Below, in pieces: positions 1 through 6,567 of a DNA stretch of 16,979 bases. The notes beneath the pieces are model-generated. The model made no database searches, was not told where the DNA came from, and saw only the letters and a list, made by a program, of their open reading frames with translations. Each line of letters starts with the position of its first letter. Position 1 is the stretch's first letter. Made by a program: the position numbers and the translations under genes. The stretch is from RGIG1828 sp045586905. Its GTDB lineage: Bacteria > Bacillota > Clostridia > UMGS1810. The DNA is taken from positions 1 to 16,979 of the forward strand of contig JAZNBF010000018.1 in NCBI GenBank assembly GCA_045586905.1, given 5' to 3'.

Positions 1-1
1 T

Positions 2-169
2 GCTAAAAAGGCAATCGGTGTCATGGGTGGAGAATTTAGAGAAATCGTAAATTACAACATAGGCGAAACCGACTACGACCACAACCTCGTGGTCATCAGA
101 AAGAAATCGCCAACACCTCCTGCCTATCCCCGAAATGCGCCAAAACCTTCAAAAGAACCAATAAGATAA
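2..169 (+). CDS. rsmG: RsmG, 16S rRNA m7G527 methyltransferase, C-terminal fragment
   Basis: Only the last 55 codons lie in the window; the 5' part is cut off at the edge. The visible protein starts AKKAIGVMGGEF and ends with a basic, proline-rich tail (PAYPRNAPKPSKEPIR). The final beta-strand (HNLVVIRKK) followed by a tail of the type PxxYPRxxxxPxKxPL is the usual ending of RsmG (GidB). This family uses S-adenosylmethionine to methylate N7 of G527 in 16S rRNA. The catalytic Rossmann core is outside the window, so the call rests on the C-terminal signature. The stop is followed 8 bp later by a strong terminator, so the gene probably ends its transcription unit. Confidence 0.85.
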   Translation, partial: AKKAIGVMGGEFREIVNYNIGETDYDHNLVVIRKKSPTPPAYPRNAPKPSKEPIR

Positions 170-176
170 TATAAAG

Positions 177-218
177 AGGATGTAAAATTTTCCGAGCGAG
201 AAATTTACATCCTTTTTT
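177..218 (+). terminator. Rho-independent terminator after rsmG
   Basis: Inverted repeat with outer arms AGGATGTAAA and TTTACATCCT around a central loop (CCGAGCGA region), followed by a run of six T. It separates rsmG from the downstream sporulation operon. Confidence 0.85.
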
Positions 219-278
219 GTGCCGCCTTTTTACGTTCTGGACTTTTTTACATTCCCATTTTTGTGTCAATTCACATTC

Positions 279-306
279 ACCCCCTTGCCTTTCTGAGCAT
301 ATTATA
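279..306 (+). promoter_or_regulatory. Candidate SigK promoter for dpaA-dpaB
   Basis: The element gCATATTATA at 297-306 matches the SigK -10 pattern CATAnnnTA. An AC dinucleotide at 279-280 sits 17 bp upstream, the spacing expected for the short SigK -35. In Bacillus and several Clostridia dpaAB is a SigK (late mother-cell) operon, so motif and function agree. The motif is short and degenerate, and the predicted start near 313 leaves a very short leader that begins close to the ribosome-binding site. Confidence 0.5.
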
Positions 307-327
307 GCTTTGAAGGGAATGAGTTTT

Positions 328-1182
328 ATGAACAGTGTTCTGATAGTTGGCGGCGATATGCGCAATGTATATCTTGCCCGCGAATTCAAAAAAAGAGGCA
401 TCACACCACTGGTGTGCGGCATAAGAGAAGAAACGCTCGAGGATGATGGCATTTTTTGTGACGATTTGAGGTCAGCAGTATCCGGTGCCGATCTCATAGT
501 TTTGCCTGTCCCTGCCAGCAAAGACGGAGTGAAGATACACACTCCTCTTTTTGACGGAGAGCTTTTTATGAGTGATGTCATAAAGTGCGCAAAAAAAGAC
601 GCAATCATTTGCGGCGGCAGACTGAATGTGAGTCTTTTTGCCGAGCACTCGCTCAGCGCTTTTGACTATGCCCAAAGGGAAGATTTTGCATCTCTCAATG
701 CAGTGCCCACCGCAGAGGGTGCCATAGAAGCTGTCATGAAAGCTCTTCCCATCACCCTTTTTTCAAGTAATGTGCTCGTGACGGGGTTTGGCAGGGTTGC
801 CAAGGTGCTTTCACTCACTCTTAGGGCCATGGGTGCCAATGTGAGAGTGTGTGCACGGAGCATGCGCGACCTTTCACTTGCCCAGGCGCTTGGACTGAAA
901 GTGGCACATCTTGACGAGATGCACCACTATCTCAGCGGAGCAGATGTGCTGTTCAACACCATACCCAAAAGAATATTTTTTGCCCGTGAGCTTGATGCCA
1001 TAAAAGAGCACACTCCCTTTGCCGATCTTGCATCGTCACCCGGCGGCACCGATGCCGACGAGGCAAAGGCACGGGGCATAAACTATATGTTTCTGCCATC
1101 TCTCCCGGGCAAATATTCGCCTCTCACTGCTGCACAGATAATACTGAAAACAATAAACAACATCATATCCGAAAGTGAATAA
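328..1182 (+). CDS. dpaA: Dipicolinate synthase subunit A (SpoVFA)
   Basis: 284 residues from ATG 328, the start 10 bp after GAAGGGA; the in-frame ATG at 319 is too close to that site. DpaA is the NAD(P)H-binding subunit of dipicolinate synthase. With DpaB it makes pyridine-2,6-dicarboxylate from a lysine-pathway intermediate in the mother cell, for loading into the spore core. Visible features are an N-terminal Rossmann start (VLIVGGDMR, 4-12), the conserved NAVPTAEGAI segment (124-133), a second nucleotide-binding glycine loop GFGRVA (153-158), DLASSPGGTD (234-242 region) and LPSLPGKYSP (256-265). Length and motif order match Bacillus SpoVFA. dpaB follows after 69 bp in the same direction, and a SigK-like promoter lies just upstream. 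Confidence 0.95.
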   Translation: MNSVLIVGGDMRNVYLAREFKKRGITPLVCGIREETLEDDGIFCDDLRSAVSGADLIVLPVPASKDGVKIHTPLFDGELFMSDVIKCAKKDAIICGGRLNVSLFAEHSLSAFDYAQREDFASLNAVPTAEGAIEAVMKALPITLFSSNVLVTGFGRVAKVLSLTLRAMGANVRVCARSMRDLSLAQALGLKVAHLDEMHHYLSGADVLFNTIPKRIFFARELDAIKEHTPFADLASSPGGTDADEAKARGINYMFLPSLPGKYSPLTAAQIILKTINNIISESE

Positions 1183-1226
1183 TCCTAAAACAGCCCTTGT
1201 GGCTAAGTGCATCATTTTTCGGATAT
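1165..1226 (+). other. Inverted repeat spanning the dpaA-dpaB junction
   Basis: ATATCCGAAA at 1165-1174, in the last codons of dpaA, is the exact reverse complement of TTTCGGATAT at 1217-1226, with 42 nt between. A smaller potential hairpin (AGCC-N5-GGCT, about 1192-1204) lies inside. The structure has no T-tract, so it is not a simple terminator. It ends about 13 nt before the dpaB ribosome-binding site. A role in processing, stability or subunit ratio is inference only. Confidence 0.55.
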
Positions 1227-1251
1227 CCCGTAGCAGAAAGGAAGAAAATAT

Positions 1252-1854
1252 ATGGATTTGCAGGGAAAAAAGATAGGATTTGCCCTGACAGGCTCTTTCT
1301 GCACTTTGTCGAAGGTGATGACCGAGCTTGAAAATTTGAAAAACGAGGGTGCCGAAATTTTCCCGATAATGTCGGAGACCGTATGGTCAACAAGCACCCG
1401 ATTCGGAACCAATGAAGATTTCATCAACAAAGTACATTCAATTTGTCAAAAAGATATAATACACAACATACAGGGTGCAGAGCCCATAGGGCCAAAAGCC
1501 TTTCTGGATGCACTCATAGTTGCACCATGCACCGGCAACACCATTTCAAAAATTGCAAATGGCATAACCGATTCTTCGGTCACTATGGCATCAAAGGCAA
1601 ACCTCAGAAACAGGCGCCCCCTCATCATTGCTGTTTCGTCAAATGATGCTCTCGGAGCAAATGCTAAAAATATCGGCACACTCCTTAATGCACAAAATGT
1701 CTATTTTGTCCCGTTTTCTCAGGATGATCCCTCAGGAAAACCCGACTCGTTGGTTGCCGACATGACAAAGATTTGTCAGACTCTCAGGTGTGCACTGGCA
1801 GGAGAGCAGCTTCAGCCTGTTATAGATGTTAAGAATGCTTCCTCTTCAAAATAA
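1252..1854 (+). CDS. dpaB: Dipicolinate synthase subunit B (SpoVFB)
   Basis: 200 residues, a normal length for the family. ATG 1252 follows AAAGGA at a suitable distance. The protein belongs to the flavoprotein (HFCD-like) fold family and pairs with DpaA to form dipicolinate synthase, which supplies spore-core dipicolinate. Conserved marks are KIGFALTGSFCT (7-18), STSTRFG (46-52), AEPIGPK (76-82), the phosphate-loop-like APCTGNTISKIAN (91-103), a TDSSVTMASKANLRNRRP block (106-123) and VPFSQDDP (153-160). These align well with Bacillus SpoVFB. The last 26 bp overlap the 3' end of the opposing flippase gene, and I see no terminator between them. Confidence 0.95.
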   Translation: MDLQGKKIGFALTGSFCTLSKVMTELENLKNEGAEIFPIMSETVWSTSTRFGTNEDFINKVHSICQKDIIHNIQGAEPIGPKAFLDALIVAPCTGNTISKIANGITDSSVTMASKANLRNRRPLIIAVSSNDALGANAKNIGTLLNAQNVYFVPFSQDDPSGKPDSLVADMTKICQTLRCALAGEQLQPVIDVKNASSSK

Positions 1855-3277
1855 CAGTCAAAACCTCTGATATGCCAAAATATATTGCTGTAAATGTGAG
1901 AATCTGACTTGCAAGGTTTTGTGGTTTCAATAAATATACCACCAAAAGTCCACACACAGGAGAAATCATTGCCACCAAAGCAGCCCTGCCAAACGAAAAG
2001 CGCAGGGCTGTTGTTTTTTTGAGTCTCCAAAAGCTCATAGAAAGATTTAATATTTCGCTTATGTATAAAATGGCGATGTAGGCTTTTATACCAAAAACGG
2101 GCAGGGCAAATATGACGAGCACCACTCTCAAACATGCATCTACTGTGTTGATTTTGAGTGAAAACACCTGCTCATTTATTCCTTTGAGTATTGCATCTGT
2201 CACAGAGTCGACATACATAAAAAGAGGCAGAAATGACAAAAGACGCATATACTCTCCTGCATCGGCTCTTTTAAATATGCGTTCAGAGATTTCGGGCGAC
2301 CACGCCAAAAATATAAAAGACACCAAAACCCCAAATTTTATGATGCTTTCAAGACTTAGTTTTGACACATATTCCACCGATTTTTTGCACCTTTGGCTGA
2401 ATCTTCTTGCGATTTCAGGCACAAGAAGCGACACAAAGGCACTCGTGAGCACAGACGGAAAATAGAGGACGGGCATTGTCATGCCTTTGAGCACACCGTA
2501 TTTTGCAAGAGAACCTGACGAAAAGAGCGAAAGCCTTTTGGGCATCAGCATATTTTCGGCACTGCCGAGCCCTGTGCGAAGGTATGAACCGAGGGCAAGC
2601 GGCGCGCAAAGCCTTACCACCTGAGCATATGTAACATCCGACTTTTTTCGTATCTGATTTTTTCTTGACATGCGCCAAAAAAACACATCCGATGCGCACT
2701 CTGCAAAAGCAGAGAGCATGGTTGCTTTGACTATTGCCATGCATTCGTCATCGCTGCTTTTCAAAAACGCAAAAGTGCAAAGCCATGATGTCATCTCGCT
2801 CATAATCCTGCCTGCACACATTGCCCCCACCTTTCCAAATGCAGTAAAATATCCGCCGAGAACAGATGACACCGACACAGCTGTAAGACAAAGAGAAAGT
2901 GTTTTTATATATTTCTCTGCTCCGTCCCTCCCCAAAAACACTCTTGCAATATAGCCTGACAGGCCTTGCATTAAAAAGGTGGCAAAGAGCGATGTCACAA
3001 GCGAGATTTTCAGGCATTTGCCCACTATGCTGTCTGAACACTCAAGCCCTTTTTGCCTTGGCATATCCGAAAGAAGCCTTGTTACAGTGAGGCTCATCCC
3101 CGACACACAAATGCTTATGCCGATAGAATACACTGCCCCCACAAGATGAAAGAGTCCTGTGGTTTCTGCGCCCAGACGATTTGATATGAAAATGTTGTAG
3201 CAAAGATTTGAAATGTTAAAAACAACCATTGCCACTGTCATTTCGAGCACTTTGGAAAAGAAAATTTTTTTGCTCAT
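1829..3277 (-). CDS. MOP-superfamily flippase (SpoVB/polysaccharide-export-like), first copy
   Basis: 482 residues of very hydrophobic sequence. ATG at 3277 is preferred because GGGG lies six bases upstream (ACGGGGCAAAAATG); an upstream in-frame TTG at 3292 has no such support. The N-terminus (MSKKIFFSKVLEMTVAMVVF) followed by GAETTGLFHLVGAVYSIGI resembles the first two helices of the oligosaccharide/lipid-II flippase branch of the MOP superfamily (SpoVB, MurJ, YtgP). Roughly a dozen membrane helices can be seen. Family members move undecaprenyl-linked precursors across the membrane. The position next to dpaAB hints at a cortex or spore-envelope role, but the substrate cannot be told from sequence. 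It is convergent with dpaB, which it overlaps by 26 bp, and divergent from the flippase at 3440. Confidence 0.75.
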   Translation of the reverse strand: MSKKIFFSKVLEMTVAMVVFNISNLCYNIFISNRLGAETTGLFHLVGAVYSIGISICVSGMSLTVTRLLSDMPRQKGLECSDSIVGKCLKISLVTSLFATFLMQGLSGYIARVFLGRDGAEKYIKTLSLCLTAVSVSSVLGGYFTAFGKVGAMCAGRIMSEMTSWLCTFAFLKSSDDECMAIVKATMLSAFAECASDVFFWRMSRKNQIRKKSDVTYAQVVRLCAPLALGSYLRTGLGSAENMLMPKRLSLFSSGSLAKYGVLKGMTMPVLYFPSVLTSAFVSLLVPEIARRFSQRCKKSVEYVSKLSLESIIKFGVLVSFIFLAWSPEISERIFKRADAGEYMRLLSFLPLFMYVDSVTDAILKGINEQVFSLKINTVDACLRVVLVIFALPVFGIKAYIAILYISEILNLSMSFWRLKKTTALRFSFGRAALVAMISPVCGLLVVYLLKPQNLASQILTFTAIYFGISEVLTVILKRKHS

Positions 3278-3339
3278 TTTTGCCCCGTTCAATAATTTAT
3301 TTATATATGAAAATTAATATTTCTTTTTTGAAGATAATA

Positions 3340-3348
3340 TGCTATAAT
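3340..3348 (+). promoter_or_regulatory. Extended -10 promoter for the yabM-like operon
   Basis: TGCTATAAT is a perfect extended -10 element (TGnTATAAT). The -35 region at 17 bp (TTTCTT) is weak, as is common with extended -10 promoters. The predicted start near 3355 gives a leader of about 85 nt. The -10 overlaps the left edge of a 25-bp palindrome. Confidence 0.55.
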
Positions 3349-3370
3349 AAGTTTGCAAAGCAAACTTATT
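3346..3370. repeat. 25-bp perfect palindrome between divergent flippase genes
   Basis: AATAAGTTTGC (3346-3356), a 3-nt AAA centre, then GCAAACTTATT (3360-3370): eleven paired positions without mismatch. It begins inside the -10 box and spans the likely start site of the rightward promoter. The position suits an operator for a dimeric repressor. Formation of an RNA hairpin is less likely because transcription would start inside it. No T-tract follows. Confidence 0.65.
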
Positions 3371-3439
3371 GAATTGCCTGATGGCATGAATTAGAGTCGT
3401 TAATTTTATGAAGTATAAAAAACTTACGAGGTGAATTCT

Positions 3440-5035
3440 TTGTCAGACCAAAATAGACAAGCAAAAAGCTTTATGTATGGCACGATAATTCTTCTTTTGG
3501 CAAACGCCATAGTCAAGGTTATCGGTGCAGTTTTCAAAATACCTCTCACATACATCCTCGGTGAGGAGGGAATGGGATATTTCTCCACTTCCTATCAGAT
3601 GTACACATGGATGTTTATTGTTGCCACAGCCGGTCTCCCTGTTGCCATCTCCAAAATGGTGTCAGAATCCGATGCAGGTGGCAGAGATGCAGAGACGAGG
3701 CAGATTTTCAAGGTCAGCATGGGACTTCTCATGGTCATTGGTGTCATAGGCTTTAGTGTTCTTTATTTCGGAGCAAACTTTTTTGCAGAAAGGCTGCTCA
3801 AAAATTCAGGTGCAGCACAGGGCATAAGAGCTATTGCTCCCGCCATGCTTTTTGTGTCGGCGATGAGTGCTTACAGAGGCTATTTCCAAGGACATCAGAA
3901 TATGATTCCCACTGCTCTTTCCGAGGTCGCTGAGGCCATCGGCAAGCTCGTGGTCGGATTTGGCCTTGCTTATGTTTTGTCTTCAAAGGGCATGGAGTCG
4001 GCAGCATCGGGCGCAGTGTTTGGCGTGTCATGTGGTGCAGCTTTTGGCTTTGTGATTCTTTTCCTTATCCACACCCGTCAGAAAAGAAGTGTGCCAAAGC
4101 TCTCCGCATCAGCCAATGCTCAGAGCAATTCGGCGATACTCAAAAAGCTCATAAAGATTGCAGTTCCCATAACAATCGGTGCGTCGGTGTTTTCACTCAC
4201 AAGCCTCATCGACATGGCAATGATAATGCGTCGCCTTCAGGCAGGCGGCTTTTCAGAGACGGAGGCAAACAGACTCTGGGGCTCATATTCGGGCTTTGCT
4301 TTTCCTCTTTTCAATCTTCCTCCCACACTTATCAACGCAATCACAGTGAGCATAGTGCCTGCAATTGCGGCGGCTTTTTCTCAGAAGGACTATGCTCTTT
4401 GCTCACACACAACACAGAAAAGTCTTAAAATCACAGCTTTATTTGCGCTTCCGTGCTCGGTTGGCATGAGCATGCTCTCAGGTCCGATTCTCAATCTTGT
4501 CTACGGTAACACCAATGCCGAACAGAGTCTCGAAATTCTTTCTCTGGCAATAGTTTTTGTTTCGCTCGTACTTGTTACAAATGCAATTCTTCAGGCAACG
4601 GGAAATGTTTTAGTCCCCGTCAAAAACATGCTCATAGGCGGAGTTCTCAAAATAGTGATAAACTATTTCCTTGTTGCACATCCTTCTGTCAACATAAAAG
4701 GTGCTCCCATAGGCACTCTGGTATGCTACACGGTAATCCTTGTGCTCAATCTTTTCGACATGAAAAAGCGTATAAAGGTGAGCTTTTCGCTTTCCGAACT
4801 TGTCATAAAGCCAATAACTGCCACTGCGGCAATGGCGGCATCTCTAAGCATCACAACACCACTTTTTGAAAGCACAGGCCGTCTTTTTCACGCGCTTTTG
4901 CCCATAGTAATTGCCGTTTTTGTATATTTCATAATTCTGGTTATTATAAAGGGTATCACAGAAGACGATCTGGCACTTCTGCCAAAAGCTGACGCACTCA
5001 CAAAGCTTTGCAGAAAACTAAAAATAATAAGATGA
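3440..5035 (+). CDS. yabM: MOP-superfamily flippase of the YabM/SpoVB/YtgP type
   Basis: 531 residues from TTG 3440. This start is chosen because GAGGTGA (3428-3434) stands five bases ahead of it, whereas the in-frame GTG at 3431 lies within that site. The N-terminus (FMYGTIILLLANAIVKVIG, then FKIPLTYILGEEGMGYF) is the standard opening of the polysaccharide-biosynthesis/MurJ-like flippases, and about 14 helices are visible. It should move lipid-linked peptidoglycan or polysaccharide precursors. Its place directly before rqcP, yabP, yabQ, divIC and yabR matches the position of yabM in Bacillus, which supports the symbol more than similarity alone does. The intervening yabN of Bacillus is absent; the rqcP start is 9 bp after the stop. 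Confidence 0.8.
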   Translation: MSDQNRQAKSFMYGTIILLLANAIVKVIGAVFKIPLTYILGEEGMGYFSTSYQMYTWMFIVATAGLPVAISKMVSESDAGGRDAETRQIFKVSMGLLMVIGVIGFSVLYFGANFFAERLLKNSGAAQGIRAIAPAMLFVSAMSAYRGYFQGHQNMIPTALSEVAEAIGKLVVGFGLAYVLSSKGMESAASGAVFGVSCGAAFGFVILFLIHTRQKRSVPKLSASANAQSNSAILKKLIKIAVPITIGASVFSLTSLIDMAMIMRRLQAGGFSETEANRLWGSYSGFAFPLFNLPPTLINAITVSIVPAIAAAFSQKDYALCSHTTQKSLKITALFALPCSVGMSMLSGPILNLVYGNTNAEQSLEILSLAIVFVSLVLVTNAILQATGNVLVPVKNMLIGGVLKIVINYFLVAHPSVNIKGAPIGTLVCYTVILVLNLFDMKKRIKVSFSLSELVIKPITATAAMAASLSITTPLFESTGRLFHALLPIVIAVFVYFIILVIIKGITEDDLALLPKADALTKLCRKLKIIR

Positions 5036-5044
5036 GGTAATATA

Positions 5045-5284
5045 ATGAGACTCGATAAATATCTTAAAGTATCACGCATAATAAAACGTCGCACAGTAGC
5101 CTGCGAGGCATGCGAACAGGGCAAGGTCACCGTAAACGGTAAGGTGGCAAAGCCATCGGCAGTGGTAAAAGAAGGCGATGTGCTCGAAGTTACCTTTGGC
5201 GAAAGAGTGTTTAAGGCAGAAATTGTCTCCATAGGGGAGCATGTTCTTAAGGGCGATGCTTCGGCAATGTATAAGGTGCTCTGA
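5045..5284 (+). CDS. rqcP: RqcP (YabO), S4-domain ribosome quality-control factor
   Basis: 79 residues. ATG 5045 follows TGAGGTAA, which contains the stop codon of the preceding gene. A single S4 RNA-binding fold fills most of the protein: MRLDKYLKVSRIIKRRTVA (1-19) is the signature helix pair, followed by GKVTVNGKVAKPSAVVKEGD and VTFG. RqcP works with RqcH on the 50S subunit to add C-terminal alanine tails to stalled nascent chains. It is nearly the same length as B. subtilis RqcP (86 residues) and lies in the same position ahead of yabP-yabQ-divIC. It is probably co-transcribed with the flippase and ends at the hairpin 21 bp downstream. Confidence 0.92.
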   Translation: MRLDKYLKVSRIIKRRTVACEACEQGKVTVNGKVAKPSAVVKEGDVLEVTFGERVFKAEIVSIGEHVLKGDASAMYKVL

Positions 5285-5290
5285 AAATAA

Positions 5291-5320
5291 TTCATCAAAA
5301 AGACAACCTCCGCATACTAT
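5291..5320 (+). promoter_or_regulatory. Candidate SigE promoter for yabP-yabQ
   Basis: CATACTAT (5313-5320) matches seven of eight positions of the SigE -10 consensus CATACAMT. TTCATCAA (5291-5298), 14 bp upstream, is a partial match to the -35 consensus. yabP and yabQ are SigE-controlled in Bacillus. The -10 box lies in the left arm of the hairpin at 5305-5347, so transcription would start around 5327, in the hairpin loop. Confidence 0.5.
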
Positions 5321-5352
5321 TTATTAAAAGTATAGTATACGGAGGTTTTTTT
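5305..5352 (+). terminator. Terminator-like hairpin that encloses the yabP Shine-Dalgarno
   Basis: The arm AACCTCCGCATACTAT (5305-5320) pairs with ATAGTATACGGAGGTT (5332-5347) over 16 positions with a single A-C mismatch. The loop is 11 nt and a run of seven T (5346-5352) leads directly to the yabP ATG. This fits an intrinsic terminator for the rqcP transcript. The right arm also contains GGAGG (5341-5345), the only ribosome-binding site for yabP, so the folded RNA would hide it. Confidence 0.85.
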
Positions 5353-5646
5353 ATGGATGACAAAAAACAACTAAGGGCATCGCACACCGATCTGCCACAC
5401 AACATCATCATGGAAAACAGGGCAAAAATCAGTATTTCGGGAGTTGAAAATGCTGAAAGCTACAATGAAAATGAGGTCGTGCTTCACACCTCAAAAGGTA
5501 TTCTCATCATAAGGGGTGACGCCCTTTCCCTCTCCAAGCTCAACCTCGACAGCGGGGAAATAACCGTTGGAGGCAGGGTTTCGGTGCTCGAATATGTTGA
5601 GCCACGAAAAAGCGGTTCGTCAATCCTTGGTAAAATATTTAAGTGA
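5353..5646 (+). CDS. yabP: Sporulation protein YabP
   Basis: 97 residues. ATG 5353 lies seven bases after GGAGG. The pattern of short beta-strands (AKISISGVENAESYNENEVVLHTSKGILIIRGDALSLSKLNLD in outline, then EITVGGRVSVLEY) is that of the YabP/YqfC family of small sporulation proteins. In Bacillus yabP is transcribed with yabQ under SigE in the mother cell; its molecular function is not well defined. There is no signal peptide or membrane helix. It overlaps yabQ by one base (TGATG), suggesting translational coupling. Confidence 0.92.
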   Translation: MDDKKQLRASHTDLPHNIIMENRAKISISGVENAESYNENEVVLHTSKGILIIRGDALSLSKLNLDSGEITVGGRVSVLEYVEPRKSGSSILGKIFK

Positions 5647-6185
5647 TGTTTGATGAAATGATGGTAAACACCCCCCGTGATCTTCTGATTTTTATCAGCG
5701 TATTTTTTTGCGGGATATGCATTGGCGTGGTATTTGATTTGTTCAGGGCACTAAGGAGGGCATACACGCCCGGCTCCGGCATGCTGGCATTTCAGGATGC
5801 TGTTTTTTGCGCTGTTGCTTTTTTTCTCTTCTCTCACACTGTCTCCCGTTATGCCGATGGTGACCTGAGATGGTATGTGTTTGCAGGTCTCATCTTAGGA
5901 CTGCTTTTATACTTTGTCACAATAGGAAAATATGTGCTTAATATAATGGCAGGAGTATTTTCGGCAGTCAGAAAAATTTTGCAGACGGTATTACTTCTTT
6001 TAAAAAGAATATTTTTATATCTCTCAAAACCTTTTATGTGTATTTTTAAAAAAGTAAAAAAAATGGTTTTTTCCTTTGCCGACAAAAAGAAAGGCAAATC
6101 ACGGAAAAAACAGCTTAAAAAGAAAAAGGTGCATATGTTTTGGGAAAATTTTTTCAAAAAAATCTTTACAAGTGTGAGAAAATAG
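5646..6185 (+). CDS. yabQ: Spore cortex biosynthesis protein YabQ
   Basis: 179 residues from ATG 5646, which shares its first base with the yabP stop (TGATG). The overlapping GTG 5643 and internal ATGs at 5658 and 5661 are alternatives, as no strong Shine-Dalgarno decides. The N-terminal two thirds are hydrophobic, with about four membrane helices (DLLIFISVFFCGICIGVVFD, AVFCAVAFFLFSH, YVFAGLILGLLLYFVTI, then a weaker one). The remainder is a very basic tail (KKKGKSRKKQLKKKK). Gene order and topology match YabQ, a SigE-dependent membrane protein needed for cortex formation in Bacillus. The basic tail is longer than I would expect. A vegetative promoter for divIC lies in the last codons. Confidence 0.85.
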   Translation: MFDEMMVNTPRDLLIFISVFFCGICIGVVFDLFRALRRAYTPGSGMLAFQDAVFCAVAFFLFSHTVSRYADGDLRWYVFAGLILGLLLYFVTIGKYVLNIMAGVFSAVRKILQTVLLLLKRIFLYLSKPFMCIFKKVKKMVFSFADKKKGKSRKKQLKKKKVHMFWENFFKKIFTSVRK

Positions 6186-6193
6186 GGTATAAT
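6165..6193 (+). promoter_or_regulatory. SigA promoter for divIC-yabR, inside the yabQ 3' end
   Basis: TTTACA (6165-6170), 17 bp spacer, TATAAT (6188-6193): a nearly perfect housekeeping promoter. It gives the division genes their own vegetative transcription, independent of the SigE-type yabPQ unit upstream. The predicted start is near 6200, with a leader of about 57 nt to divIC. Confidence 0.75.
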
Positions 6194-6256
6194 TACGGAG
6201 TATAGTAGCTTTATATGTTAAATGGGCAAATAGAGATATTTGAAGAGGTTTTTGCT

Positions 6257-6550
6257 ATGAAGAATAACAAAAAAGGAAAATTCAAATTTATCAAAAGTTT
6301 AATAATTATTTGTCTTGCATATTTTCTTTGTTCATCTTTCTACTCTGTTATTGTAAGCATCAGCAATTACAAGTCAGACATAGCGGCAGTTCAGTCAGAG
6401 ATTGCCGACGAGAAGAAAATAAACAAAGAACTTCAGGAAAAAAAGGTAAACATGCATTCCGACGAAAGCTACAAAGACATTGCCAGAAAAACTCTGGGAC
6501 TTGTTCAGCCCGGAGACAAAGTATACATCAATTCAAAAGATAACAATTAG
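6257..6550 (+). CDS. divIC: Septum formation initiator DivIC (FtsB-like)
   Basis: 97 residues from ATG 6257, eight bases after AGAGG; an upstream in-frame ATG at 6215 has a poorly spaced site. A short basic cytosolic start (MKNNKKGKFKFIKS) precedes one membrane helix (about 15-33, IIICLAYFLCSSFYSVIV). Then comes an extracytoplasmic coiled coil (YKSDIAAVQSEIADEKKINKE in outline) and a C-terminal segment ARKTLGLVQPGDKVYI. That ending is typical of the DivIC/FtsB family. DivIC forms a complex with FtsL and DivIB (FtsQ) at the septum. It is followed after 17 bp by yabR, as in other Firmicutes. Confidence 0.9.
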   Translation: MKNNKKGKFKFIKSLIIICLAYFLCSSFYSVIVSISNYKSDIAAVQSEIADEKKINKELQEKKVNMHSDESYKDIARKTLGLVQPGDKVYINSKDNN

Positions 6551-6567
6551 AGGGGGCATATATTCAT

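Noticed and set aside
96..608. Minus-strand frame over the rsmG end and dpaA start
   Set aside because: Crosses the rsmG terminator and is antisense to dpaA; no promoter or ribosome-binding site.
2112..2465. Open frames on the plus strand within the first flippase gene
   Set aside because: No ribosome-binding sites, and the minus strand encodes a convincing multi-helix transporter throughout.
3300..3345. Possible SigE-like or SigA promoter for the minus-strand flippase (GCATATT ... CATATATA, or TTGCTT ... TATTAT)
   Set aside because: Spacing between the boxes is wrong (about 26 bp) in the first case and the -35 is poor in the second, so I list no promoter for that gene.
4030..4428. 132-codon open frame overlapping the yabM-like gene
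   Set aside because: Out-of-frame shadow of a clear membrane protein; low-complexity translation rich in Ser, His and Cys.
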